A stretch of 32,233 nucleotides of DNA from JBFWML01 sp050251635. GTDB taxonomy: Bacteria; Campylobacterota; Campylobacteria; Campylobacterales; SZUA-545. A program made the position numbers and the translations under genes. The stretch is from the NCBI GenBank assembly GCA_050251635.1, contig JBFWML010000027.1, positions 1 through 32,233 of the forward strand, given 5' to 3'. This document shows, one piece after another, positions 14,305-23,422 of this stretch (positions are counted from its first letter, which is position 1; each line of letters starts with the position of its first letter). The notes beneath the pieces are model-generated. The model saw nothing but the letters and a program-made list of their open reading frames with translations. It did not search any database and was not told the DNA's origin.

Positions 14305-15172
14305 AGGCGGCAAAGAGCCCAAGATCGAAGCCACCCTCTCGGTCGATGCCTGCATTGCCAACTATTTCTCCCAGATCGAACCCTTTGTTATGCGCAATCT
14401 CGACGCCTTCGAACAGCGCGAAAAGATCGATTACTTCAAGCTGCGGCGTTTTATGGCCACCGCCTTTAACAATCTGCAAAACCTCGACGGCCGGCTCTAT
14501 TTTGACAACGAACTGCAGGATTTGCGCCAAACGCTCAAAATCGGCGAGCTGATTTACGGCGATCTAAGCACCAAGGTTCAGCACAGCAAGTTTTGTTTCG
14601 AGGTGGTCTTTTTGGGCCAGCAGCCCGAATTTATCCAAAACCAGCAGTTTCGCGACTACGCCAGACGGCGGATTAAAAGCCTGCAAACTCTGGGGGAGCT
14701 GATCAGCCCCGCGGTTGAGGCGGCCGAGGGCAAAGACCCCAAGGAGCTCGCCGCCGAAGAGAAGGGGATTAAACGCGAATATGTCGATACCCTGCACGAG
14801 CGGGCCAATCTGGGCGAAAAGCTGCGGCAGTTTACGCATTTGCGGCAACTCTACACCAATCTCTACTACACCCCCTTTACCGAAGCCTTCAAACACAAGG
14901 CGGAGAAGTACAAGGATTTGGCCCGCCGGATTTTAGACGTGCGGGTTCTTGAGCTCGATCGGCTGCTTTGGAAGAAGGCCGCCACCTCCAAATCGATTCA
15001 GGCTTTTTTCGATCAGGCGCAGATTACCGGCGGCTACAGCACCAAGGTTTATCTGCGCTATTATCTAAAAACCCTCGACAAATCCAAGATGAATCCCGAA
15101 CACTACGCCCTGCAAGAACTGCTCAACTATCTCGAAAGCCTGCCGGAAAATATCGAAAACTTCGCCGTTTAG
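14297..15172 (+). CDS. Hypothetical protein (291 aa), all-helical
   Basis: I do not recognise a named family. The protein is soluble and predicted almost wholly alpha-helical, rich in charged and aromatic residues, with no signal peptide or membrane segment. Segments such as KIDYFKLRRFMATAFNNLQN (about 49-68) and YTNLYYTPFTEAFKHKAEKY (about 192-211) look structured rather than low-complexity. Nothing resembles an enzyme motif. ATG 14297 overlaps the TcdA-like gene by 8 bases, and the AmrS-like gene starts 8 bases after its stop, so the three are almost certainly co-transcribed. The context (tRNA modification and radical SAM) does not fix a function. Gene reality is well supported by coupling and codon pattern. 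Confidence 0.8.
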   Translation: MNKGGKEPKIEATLSVDACIANYFSQIEPFVMRNLDAFEQREKIDYFKLRRFMATAFNNLQNLDGRLYFDNELQDLRQTLKIGELIYGDLSTKVQHSKFCFEVVFLGQQPEFIQNQQFRDYARRRIKSLQTLGELISPAVEAAEGKDPKELAAEEKGIKREYVDTLHERANLGEKLRQFTHLRQLYTNLYYTPFTEAFKHKAEKYKDLARRILDVRVLELDRLLWKKAATSKSIQAFFDQAQITGGYSTKVYLRYYLKTLDKSKMNPEHYALQELLNYLESLPENIENFAV

Positions 15173-15180
15173 GAGTTGCT

Positions 15181-16200
15181 ATGGAAGTGGCCGCCACGCT
15201 TTTTAAGCCCCTGTCCACAGGTGCTATCCTCTGCACCGCCTGCGCGCAGGCCTGCAAGCTGGCCGAGGGAGAGACGGGCCTGTGCGGCATCCGTCAGGTT
15301 AAAAACGGTCAACTGATGCTGCTGGTTTACGCTCTGGCCGCCGCCACGCACATCGACCCCGTCGAGAAAAAGCCGCTTTATCACTTTTTGCCCGGCAGCC
15401 AAAGTTTTTCGGTGGGAACGGTGGGGTGCAACTTCTCCTGCGCCTTTTGTCAAAACGCCGACATTTCACAGGCCCCCAAGGGCGCTCAAGGCCGGATCTT
15501 CGGACGCGAGCTGCTGCCCCAAACCGCAGTCGATCTTGCCGTGCAAAACGGTTGCCGGTCGATCAGCTACACCTACAACGAACCGGCGGTTTTTTACGAA
15601 TACGCCCGCGACACCGCCCTTCTGGCGCAAAAGGCGGGGCTTAAAAATATCTTTGTGACCGGCGGTTTTGAGACCCGCGCGCTTCTTGATGATGCGGCCG
15701 GTTGGCTGGATGCGATGAATATCGATCTAAAAAGCTTTAGCGATCCGTTTTACCGCAAAATCTGCGGCGCGCGGCTCAAGCCGGTGCTGGAGACGATCGG
15801 TTACGCCCACGCCAAGGGCATCTGGATCGAACTGACGACGCTGGTCATCGAAGGGCTTAACGACTCGGATGAGGAGCTGACGCAAATAGCCCGTTTTATT
15901 GCGGAGCTTAGCCCCGATATTCCGTGGCACGTCAGCGGCTTTCGGCCCTGCTATCAACTCACCGATCGTCCCGCCACGTCACCCCAGACCCTCCACCGCG
16001 CCTATGAAATCGGCAAGGCGGCCGGACTGAATTTTGTCTATACGGGCAACCTGTTCGATCCCGAACACACCGCCACACCTTGTCCGGCCTGCGGCTTTAG
16101 GGTTATTGAGCGCAGCGGCTATTTGGGAGAGCGGGTCAGAAGTTTTCTTAAACAAAACAAATGCCCAAACTGCGGGCGTGAAATCGCAGGCCTCTTTTAA
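15181..16200 (+). CDS. amrS: AmmeMemoRadiSam-type radical SAM enzyme (AmrS-like)
   Basis: 339 residues. An N-terminal cysteine cluster (C18, C21, C25, C35) precedes the radical SAM 4Fe-4S motif CNFSCAFC (C83, C87, C90). Further features include YTYNEPAVFYEY, a GGFETR segment, and a C-terminal zinc-ribbon-like pair CPACGF...CPNCGRE. This layout is that of the AmrS group, long annotated as pyruvate-formate-lyase-activating-like, which in many genomes is associated with Memo-like and AMMECR1 proteins. Neither partner is in this window. The reaction is not settled. The start ATG 15181 has AGGAG at 15171-15175; longer upstream readings lie inside the preceding gene. It sits 8 bases after the 291-aa unknown. 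Confidence 0.88.
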   Translation: MEVAATLFKPLSTGAILCTACAQACKLAEGETGLCGIRQVKNGQLMLLVYALAAATHIDPVEKKPLYHFLPGSQSFSVGTVGCNFSCAFCQNADISQAPKGAQGRIFGRELLPQTAVDLAVQNGCRSISYTYNEPAVFYEYARDTALLAQKAGLKNIFVTGGFETRALLDDAAGWLDAMNIDLKSFSDPFYRKICGARLKPVLETIGYAHAKGIWIELTTLVIEGLNDSDEELTQIARFIAELSPDIPWHVSGFRPCYQLTDRPATSPQTLHRAYEIGKAAGLNFVYTGNLFDPEHTATPCPACGFRVIERSGYLGERVRSFLKQNKCPNCGREIAGLF

Positions 16201-16211
16201 ACCCCAACCGA

Positions 16212-16217
16212 TAAAAT
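16212..16217 (+). promoter_or_regulatory. -10 box for the PAS-protein gene
   Basis: TAAAAT in the 45-base gap after amrS, 28 bases before the PAS gene ATG. The upstream -35 region would lie inside amrS and shows no good match. It suggests the PAS gene has its own promoter. Confidence 0.4.
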
Positions 16218-16245
16218 TCGCAATTTATTTTCAGGCGGGGGCTTC

Positions 16246-16755
16246 ATGCGGGAAATCAAACTGGAACCGGGACAAAACATCATCTCAAAGACCGATCGCA
16301 AGGGGATTGTGCTTTCGGGCAATGACACCTTTTGGGAGATTTCGGGCTTTCGAGAAGCGGAACTGGTGGGCCGCCCCCACAACCTGCTGCGGCACGCCGA
16401 CATGCCCCGCGTCGCCTTCAAGCTGCTCTGGGACAAGCTCAAGGCCGGCTACGAGGTGCGCGCCTTTGTGAAAAACCGGGCCAAAAACGGGGATTACTAC
16501 TGGGTGTACGCTTCGGTTCAACCCTCCATCAACCGCAAAACCGGACTGGTCGAAGGGTACTACTCCATCCGCAAGCGGGCCCGCCCCGAGGCGGTCGAAC
16601 AGATTGCCGGGATTTACGAAAAACTGCTGATGACCGAGCGGATGGACGGAAACCTCAAGGGCGCCATCGGGCTTTTAAAAAGCGTGCTGGACGCCAAGGA
16701 GAGCAAATTCAACGACCTGATGGCCAAGCTTCAGACGGGCACGGACAGGATCTAA
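16246..16755 (+). CDS. Single-domain PAS sensor, Aer/CetB-like
   Basis: 169 residues. A PAS domain occupies about 1-115: an N-terminal strand ISKTDRKGIVLSGNDTFWEISGF, then PHNLLRHADMPRVAFKLLWD and the KNRAKNGDYYWVYA block, as in the FAD-binding PAS domains of Aer and Campylobacter CetB. The last 50 residues are helical, with no methyl-accepting, kinase or GGDEF output domain. In C. jejuni, CetB works with the membrane receptor CetA in energy taxis. Here no receptor gene is adjacent, though cheVAW lies 4 kb away. The ATG follows GGCGGGGG by about 6 bases. FAD binding and a taxis role are inferred by family resemblance only. Confidence 0.82.
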   Translation: MREIKLEPGQNIISKTDRKGIVLSGNDTFWEISGFREAELVGRPHNLLRHADMPRVAFKLLWDKLKAGYEVRAFVKNRAKNGDYYWVYASVQPSINRKTGLVEGYYSIRKRARPEAVEQIAGIYEKLLMTERMDGNLKGAIGLLKSVLDAKESKFNDLMAKLQTGTDRI

Positions 16756-16768
16756 CCGGAGGTTCCGG

Positions 16769-16774
<6 letters not shown>
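16750..16774. terminator. Hairpin spanning both stop codons of the PAS gene and purL
   Basis: ATCT-A-ACCGGA, loop GGT, TCCGGT-C-AGAT: a 10-bp stem with one A/C mismatch, lying over the convergent gene ends. No T-run follows on either strand. It may serve as a bidirectional transcript end or 3' RNA-protecting structure. Confidence 0.45.
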
Positions 16775-18976
<2,202 letters not shown>

Positions 18977-18988
18977 ACCAATTCCTTG

Positions 18989-20338
18989 CTATTTACCCAA
19001 GCAGAATTCACCGAACATGACATCCAGCAATTCGCCGTATTCAAAGGGGCGTGTGAGGGTGCCGATAAGGCCGATTGTTTCGGCGCAATGATAGCCAAAA
19101 AGCTCTAAATCCCCTCTCTGTAAACACCCCTCGGCCAGCGCGATCTGCGCCTGAGCGGCGGAGACGATTTCAATTTGCCGCATCGAAACCAACAGGGTCT
19201 CTTCCCCGGCGCTTTGGGCGTTGAGCAGGGTTTCCAGATGGGCCAATAGCGGGGAGATGTCGCCCTTGGCGCTGATCTGTACCGTCTCAAAACCCGCAAA
19301 GGCGGCGGCATCGATCGCCCTTGCCCGATCGCACTTATTCAGGGCAACCAGAACGCTTTTGTCCGCCCGGAGGGTTTCAAGAAGCGCCAACACCGCGTCG
19401 TCTTCGGCCTCAAGGGGTCTGGAGGCGTCAAACAGCGCAATAATCAGATCGGCTCCGCTTGCGGCGCGGCGCGAATAGTCGATACCGATTTTTTCCACCG
19501 CGTCGTCGGTGTGGCGCAAGCCCGCCGTGTCGATCAGGCGGATCAGATGGCCGCCGACGCGCACCTCCTCTTCGATCGTGTCGCGGGTGGTGCCGGCCTG
19601 ATCGGAAACAATGGCGCGATCGTAGTTGACGAGGGCATTGAGCAGCGAGCTTTTGCCCGCATTGGGTTTACCGATAATGGCCGCGCGAAAGCCGCTTAAA
19701 AGTCCTTGGCGGCGGCGGCTGCTTTCGGCGGTGTTTTGCAGCTGCTCGCGCAAACTCTTGAGCTGATCGAACATCCGGCTTTTAAGCTCCCTAGGCAGAT
19801 CCTCTTCGGCGTAGTCGATACTGACCTCCACATGGGCCCGAAGCCGGATCAGCCGTTCGCGCACCCCATTGACGAACTGCGAAAGCGATCCGGTAAGTTG
19901 CCGCGCCAGCAGCGTCGCGGCGCGGGTGCTCTTGGCGGCAATCAGCGCGGCGGCAGCCTCGGCTTGGGCGGCATCCATCTTACCGTTGAGAATGGCGCGG
20001 CGGCTAAACTCCCCCGGTTCGGCCAAGCGCGCGCCCAGGGCAATCAGGCTTTCGATCAGCGCCGTCGAAGCGGCGTCGCCGCCGTGGGTCTGAAACTCCA
20101 CCAGCGCCTCGCCGGTATAGCTTTTGGGCGGCGCGAAATAGAGAACAATCGCCTGATCGATCGCTTCGCCCGAAGGGTTATAGAGCATGCAAAGGTGAGC
20201 GTAGCGGGGGGTCAGATTTTCACGGCGGGTGAGCGCAAGGGCCCATGCCAGAGCCTCGGGGCCCGAAAGGCGGACAATGGCGATCGCGCCCTGCCCCCTT
20301 GGGGTGGCGGGGGCGACGATCGTGTTATGGCCGGTCAT
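18989..20338 (-). CDS. mnmE: tRNA modification GTPase MnmE (TrmE)
   Basis: 449 residues, normal length. The N-terminal formyl-THF-binding domain starts TIVAPATPRGQGAIAIVRLSG. The Ras-like G domain is inserted in a helical domain: G1 GKPNAGKSS (223-231), a G2 loop in QAGTTRDTIEEE, G3 DTAGLR (270-275) and G4 NKCD. The extreme C-terminus is CLGK, the FC(I/L/V)GK signature whose cysteine is needed for modification. With MnmG it installs carboxymethylaminomethyl groups at U34 of certain tRNAs. Its start overlaps the end of khpB by 14 bases, and purL follows after 12 bases. The yidC-khpB-mnmE neighbourhood is a classic conserved order. Confidence 0.98.
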   Translation of the reverse strand: MTGHNTIVAPATPRGQGAIAIVRLSGPEALAWALALTRRENLTPRYAHLCMLYNPSGEAIDQAIVLYFAPPKSYTGEALVEFQTHGGDAASTALIESLIALGARLAEPGEFSRRAILNGKMDAAQAEAAAALIAAKSTRAATLLARQLTGSLSQFVNGVRERLIRLRAHVEVSIDYAEEDLPRELKSRMFDQLKSLREQLQNTAESSRRRQGLLSGFRAAIIGKPNAGKSSLLNALVNYDRAIVSDQAGTTRDTIEEEVRVGGHLIRLIDTAGLRHTDDAVEKIGIDYSRRAASGADLIIALFDASRPLEAEDDAVLALLETLRADKSVLVALNKCDRARAIDAAAFAGFETVQISAKGDISPLLAHLETLLNAQSAGEETLLVSMRQIEIVSAAQAQIALAEGCLQRGDLELFGYHCAETIGLIGTLTRPFEYGELLDVMFGEFCLGK

Positions 20339-21275
20339 ACTTGCGGATAAAATCGTTTACGACGACATACTTCCCCAGCCCGTCGGGGGTGGTTTTGATG
20401 GCCACATATTTCCCGGGGAAGCGCACGCGCAGCTCCTTAAGGGCAATCTGAACCAGCACGCCGTCGAGCACGCGGGTCTGACCCTTGCCGTTTTGCTCGA
20501 TACTGGCGATCACCGGTTCGAGATAGCGGCCGATCATCTCCTCCTGGTTTTGCAAAAACTCGGCGATCTCCAAGCGCAGCAAATAGCCGTAGGTGGGGTT
20601 GATCCAGTTAAAAAGAATGTAACTGAGCGCCTTGTAGCGGTAGCCGTCCTTGCCGATCAGCAGCGCCGCATCTTCGCCGTCGAAGTACACTTTGACGGTT
20701 TTGTCATCGTGCATCGTCACCTTGATGGGGTTGATGCGGTAGCAGGTGTTGGCAAAGAGTCCGTTAAGCGCCTGCTCGATCTCGACGCAGACGGTCTGGG
20801 TGTCGGCCGGCGCATGATTGAAGGAGTCCACCAGATAATCCACGCGGCTATCGCCCGTTACGGACGATCGGGACGGCTCGCTTGCTCTGGGCGCGGCCGG
20901 CTTGGGCGCAGGATTCTTGGCCGCCTGTGCCGTTTCGTGCGGCGGCGTGTCGTCAAAGGCGCCGCTCAGCAGCCGATCGGTCGAGCTTTCCCGCGGCGGT
21001 TTGGGCGGCTGGAGTGTCTCGATCGGGGCGGCGGGCGCGATCGGCTCGGCCGGACGCTCCGGCGCGGCGATTGGCGCAGGCGCAGCCGGTTTTGCGGCGG
21101 GCGGGGCGGAACGCTTGGCCACGGCAACGATAATGGCGGGCTTTTTAAACAGGCCCATCAAGCCGCTGCTGGGGTTTTGAACGACCTGAACCTCCAGCTC
21201 CGTAACCGAACAGCCAAAGGCTAATGCGGCCTGGGTGTAGGCCTCTTCAAGTGTGGGCGCTTCAATCTTTTTCAT
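20325..21275 (-). CDS. khpB: RNA-binding protein KhpB (Jag)
   Basis: 316 residues. A Jag_N domain (about 1-52) begins MKKIEAPTLEEAYTQAALAF. A long Ala/Pro-rich linker (about 55-150) follows. Then comes a KH domain whose GxxG loop is in ALLIGKDGYRYKALSYI. The last region, where Jag proteins carry an R3H domain, keeps the helix-strand pattern but lacks the R-x3-H residues: D-G-V-L-V-Q stands where RRxIH is expected. KhpB binds small RNAs and mRNAs in other bacteria and is encoded next to YidC in most genomes. It overlaps yidC by 14 bases and mnmE by 14 bases, suggesting tight coupling. The family is secure from both context and the two N-terminal domains. Confidence 0.9.
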   Translation of the reverse strand: MKKIEAPTLEEAYTQAALAFGCSVTELEVQVVQNPSSGLMGLFKKPAIIVAVAKRSAPPAAKPAAPAPIAAPERPAEPIAPAAPIETLQPPKPPRESSTDRLLSGAFDDTPPHETAQAAKNPAPKPAAPRASEPSRSSVTGDSRVDYLVDSFNHAPADTQTVCVEIEQALNGLFANTCYRINPIKVTMHDDKTVKVYFDGEDAALLIGKDGYRYKALSYILFNWINPTYGYLLRLEIAEFLQNQEEMIGRYLEPVIASIEQNGKGQTRVLDGVLVQIALKELRVRFPGKYVAIKTTPDGLGKYVVVNDFIRKYDRP

Positions 21276-22854
21276 GGTGTGCGGCTTTTTTTGCGGCCAG
21301 CTTCATGGCCTCCATGCGCTTATTGACAAACCACTGCTGACCGATGGAAACCACGTTGTTAATCAGCCAGTAAAGCACCAGACCCGCCGGGAAGAAGAGG
21401 AAGAAAAAGGTAAAGATAATCGGCAGCCATTTAAAAATCTTCTCCTGCATCGGATCGGTAAAGTTGCTCGGGGTAATGCGCTGCTGAAACCACATCGTCG
21501 CGCCCATCAAAACCGGCAGCACGAAATAGGGGTCCATATAGGAAAGGTCGGCGATATAGAACCACTCCGCGCCCTTGAGCTCGATAGCGTTAATCAACAC
21601 GCGGTAAATGGCAAAGAAAATGGGAATCTGCAACAACAGCGGCAAACAGCCGCCCAGCGGGTTGGCGCCGTGCTTCTTGTACAGCTCCATCATGTGAACC
21701 TGCAGTTTTTGCTTGTCGTCCTTGTACTTTTCCTGCAGCTCTTTCATCTTGGGCGCAAGGTCTTTCAGGCGGGCCATGCCCACCATGCCTTTGTGGCTCA
21801 AGGGAAACAGCACCACTTTAACCAGCAGCGTAAAGACCACAATCGCCCAGCCCCAGTTGGGAATATGCGCATAGATCCACTCCAGCACAACAAAAAGCGG
21901 CTTGGAAAGGAAGGTGAAAAAGCCGTACTCGACGGCGGCGGTCAGCTCGGGGTGGATCGACTTGAGCGTCGCTACGTACTTAGGACCGATATAGCCGCCC
22001 AAAACCAGCTCGCTCTGACCGCGCACAAAGGGAAGCGGCGCGCCGTCAAGAACGCGGTTAAGATAAACGTCGAAGGGCTGATCGTAGTTGTAAAGCAGTG
22101 AAGCGTAGTAGCGATCGAAGGAGGAGACCATTTTGGCTTGACGGAAGGCTTCGTTACCCTTGGCGTCGCCCTCTTCGATCGTCTCGACGGTTCCGTCGAA
22201 GGTGTGAACCAGCGAGCCCTGAACGGTCATCGGATCGGTGGCCGCCACAGGACGGAAGCCCGTGGAGATGAAATACTCCGCCGCGCTGCTGGTGGTGACG
22301 CTCAGCTCATAGCGGCCGTTGGGGTGGAACACCAGCCGCTTTTGAACGCTCAGCTCGCCCAGCTCCTGCACAAGCAACAACTCGGCGGGAGCCTGCGTAG
22401 CGTCCGCCTCCTGACGATCGCTCTGATAGGGCGTATTGAAGGCGCGATCGTTAATCAGCCGATCGGTAAAGCGAATCTCCAAAGGACGGGTCTGCGCCGG
22501 ATCGAGCAGCTTTTGCTGGGCGTGATCTTCGGTTTCAAAAACCAGACCGCTCAGGCTCACCTGACGGATACGGCCCAGCTCGTCGATCTCCAGCGTGCTG
22601 ACGGCGGTTTTAACGGTGGCGATAATCCGCTCCCCCGCCAAAGCCGAACCCACCTGACGATCGGGGCTGGTCACCGAAGCCGACGACGCGGTGGCGGCGG
22701 GGGCGTTGGGGTTCTGGGTTGCGGCGCTCTGTTGCTGAGCGGGGGCGGTCTGTCTGGGGGTTTCTAAAAAGAAGAGGTCATAAACTGCAAAGAAGGCGAA
22801 GGCGATAACGGCAGCAAGAATCAGCCGTTTGGTGGGATCGATTTTTTCCAACAA
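21262..22854 (-). CDS. yidC: Membrane protein insertase YidC
   Basis: 530 residues, the long Gram-negative form. The N-terminal membrane anchor is at about 10-28 (LILAAVIAFAFFAVYDLFF). A Gln/Ala/Pro-rich linker follows (about 33-62). A large periplasmic beta domain (about 65-310) is followed by the conserved core of five helices from about 335, including WGWAIVVFTLLVKVVLFPLS and GGCLPLLLQIPIFFAIYRVL. YidC inserts and folds inner-membrane proteins alone or with SecYEG. The start is TTG 22854 (or the adjacent TTG 22851), 2 bases after the rnpA stop, with AAGG about 7 bases upstream. The usual yidD between rnpA and yidC is absent. It overlaps khpB at its end. Confidence 0.97.
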   Translation of the reverse strand: MLEKIDPTKRLILAAVIAFAFFAVYDLFFLETPRQTAPAQQQSAATQNPNAPAATASSASVTSPDRQVGSALAGERIIATVKTAVSTLEIDELGRIRQVSLSGLVFETEDHAQQKLLDPAQTRPLEIRFTDRLINDRAFNTPYQSDRQEADATQAPAELLLVQELGELSVQKRLVFHPNGRYELSVTTSSAAEYFISTGFRPVAATDPMTVQGSLVHTFDGTVETIEEGDAKGNEAFRQAKMVSSFDRYYASLLYNYDQPFDVYLNRVLDGAPLPFVRGQSELVLGGYIGPKYVATLKSIHPELTAAVEYGFFTFLSKPLFVVLEWIYAHIPNWGWAIVVFTLLVKVVLFPLSHKGMVGMARLKDLAPKMKELQEKYKDDKQKLQVHMMELYKKHGANPLGGCLPLLLQIPIFFAIYRVLINAIELKGAEWFYIADLSYMDPYFVLPVLMGATMWFQQRITPSNFTDPMQEKIFKWLPIIFTFFFLFFPAGLVLYWLINNVVSIGQQWFVNKRMEAMKLAAKKAAHHEKD

Positions 22855-22856
22855 AC

Positions 22857-23192
22857 TTAAACCTTTATCCGTTTTTCATGGGTGAGTTGCCTGATAGCGC
22901 GATTAAACTGCTCATTGAGGACATCGTGGGCCAGATCGAGAATGGGCTTTTTTGCCACCAAAATATAGCGGCCTTGGGCCAACTGGTTTTGCTGTGCACG
23001 GAAAAGCTCGCGCAGGCGTCTTCTCGCCCGGTTGCGCTCGACGGCGCCGCCCACCTTTTTTGAGGCCACATAGCCCACCTCGGCAACTGCGGCGGGTTGA
23101 AAAAAGCAGACAAAAGCGGGGGTATGCCAGCTTTTGGCCTGCTTAAAAAGTGCGCTAAAAGTTGCTGAGGATTTAATCGTCTCAAAGCGAAT
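22857..23192 (-). CDS. rnpA: Ribonuclease P protein component, non-canonical start
   Basis: The frame encodes a clear RnpA. An N-terminal part reads FETIKSSATFSALFKQAKSW, then TPAFVCFFQP. The core VGYVASKKVGGAVERNRARR is the RNase P protein signature, and the C-terminus is about QLTHEKRIKV. The frame is open from 23306, inside rpmH, to the stop at 22857-22859. Between 23306 and the GTG at 23078, which lies in the middle of the conserved core, it has no ATG, GTG, TTG or CTG. I placed the start at ATT 23192, 11 bases past the rpmH stop, giving 111 residues, a normal length. No good ribosome site is seen; translation may be coupled to rpmH. Alternatively the assembly lacks a base. RnpA binds the RNase P RNA and assists tRNA 5' processing. 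The gene is sure, the start is not. Confidence 0.85.
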   Translation of the reverse strand: MRFETIKSSATFSALFKQAKSWHTPAFVCFFQPAAVAEVGYVASKKVGGAVERNRARRRLRELFRAQQNQLAQGRYILVAKKPILDLAHDVLNEQFNRAIRQLTHEKRIKV

Positions 23193-23203
23193 GGGGGATT
23201 CGC

Positions 23204-23338
23204 TTAAACGCCTAAGCGCTTGCGGCCCTTGGCGCGGCGGCGGTTGATCAGCTTGCGGCCGTTTTTGGTCGCCATACGAACGCGAAAACCGTGAGTATTG
23301 ACGCGCTTACGCTTGGAGGGGTTATAGGTCGGTTTCAT
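23204..23338 (-). CDS. rpmH: 50S ribosomal protein L34
   Basis: 44 residues, MKPTYNPSKRKRVNTHGFRV at the start, then MATKNGRKLINRRRAKGRKR and a short LGV tail. The motif set is that of bacterial L34 throughout, basic and RNA-binding in the large subunit. ATG 23338 has AAGGA 6 bases upstream. It heads the string rpmH-rnpA-yidC-khpB-mnmE-purL. A weak -10 candidate, TACACT, is at 23376-23381 on the minus strand, without a -35. It lies 84 bases downstream of the clpB stop on the same strand, behind a hairpin. dnaA and an origin, common neighbours of rpmH in other phyla, are not here. Confidence 0.97.
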   Translation of the reverse strand: MKPTYNPSKRKRVNTHGFRVRMATKNGRKLINRRRAKGRKRLGV

Positions 23339-23397
23339 AAGTTTTCCTTAGAAAATTTGGTTGATAAAGCGCGGAAGTGTAGTTGAAAATGACTTAA

Positions 23398-23417
23398 GGC
23401 GGCCTTTTTGGGCCGCC
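23398..23417 (-). terminator. Probable terminator of clpB
   Basis: On the minus strand, GGCGGCC, loop CAAAAA, GGCCGCC forms a perfect 7-bp stem starting 5 bases after the clpB stop. TTAAGTCATTTT follows, a modest T-rich tail. It separates clpB from rpmH. Confidence 0.6.
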
Positions 23418-23422
23418 CTTGA

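Noticed and set aside
14968..15180. 71-residue N-terminal extension of the AmrS-like protein
   Set aside because: It lies inside the 291-aa gene in another frame; ATG 15181 has AGGAG and the expected N-terminus.
20229..22101. Two long plus-strand frames opposite khpB and yidC
   Set aside because: Both lie opposite well-defined minus-strand genes and show no recognisable domain.
22857..23078. Short 73-aa version of rnpA starting at GTG 23078
   Set aside because: It would begin inside the conserved VGYVASKKV core and lose the N-terminal third, which is clearly coding.
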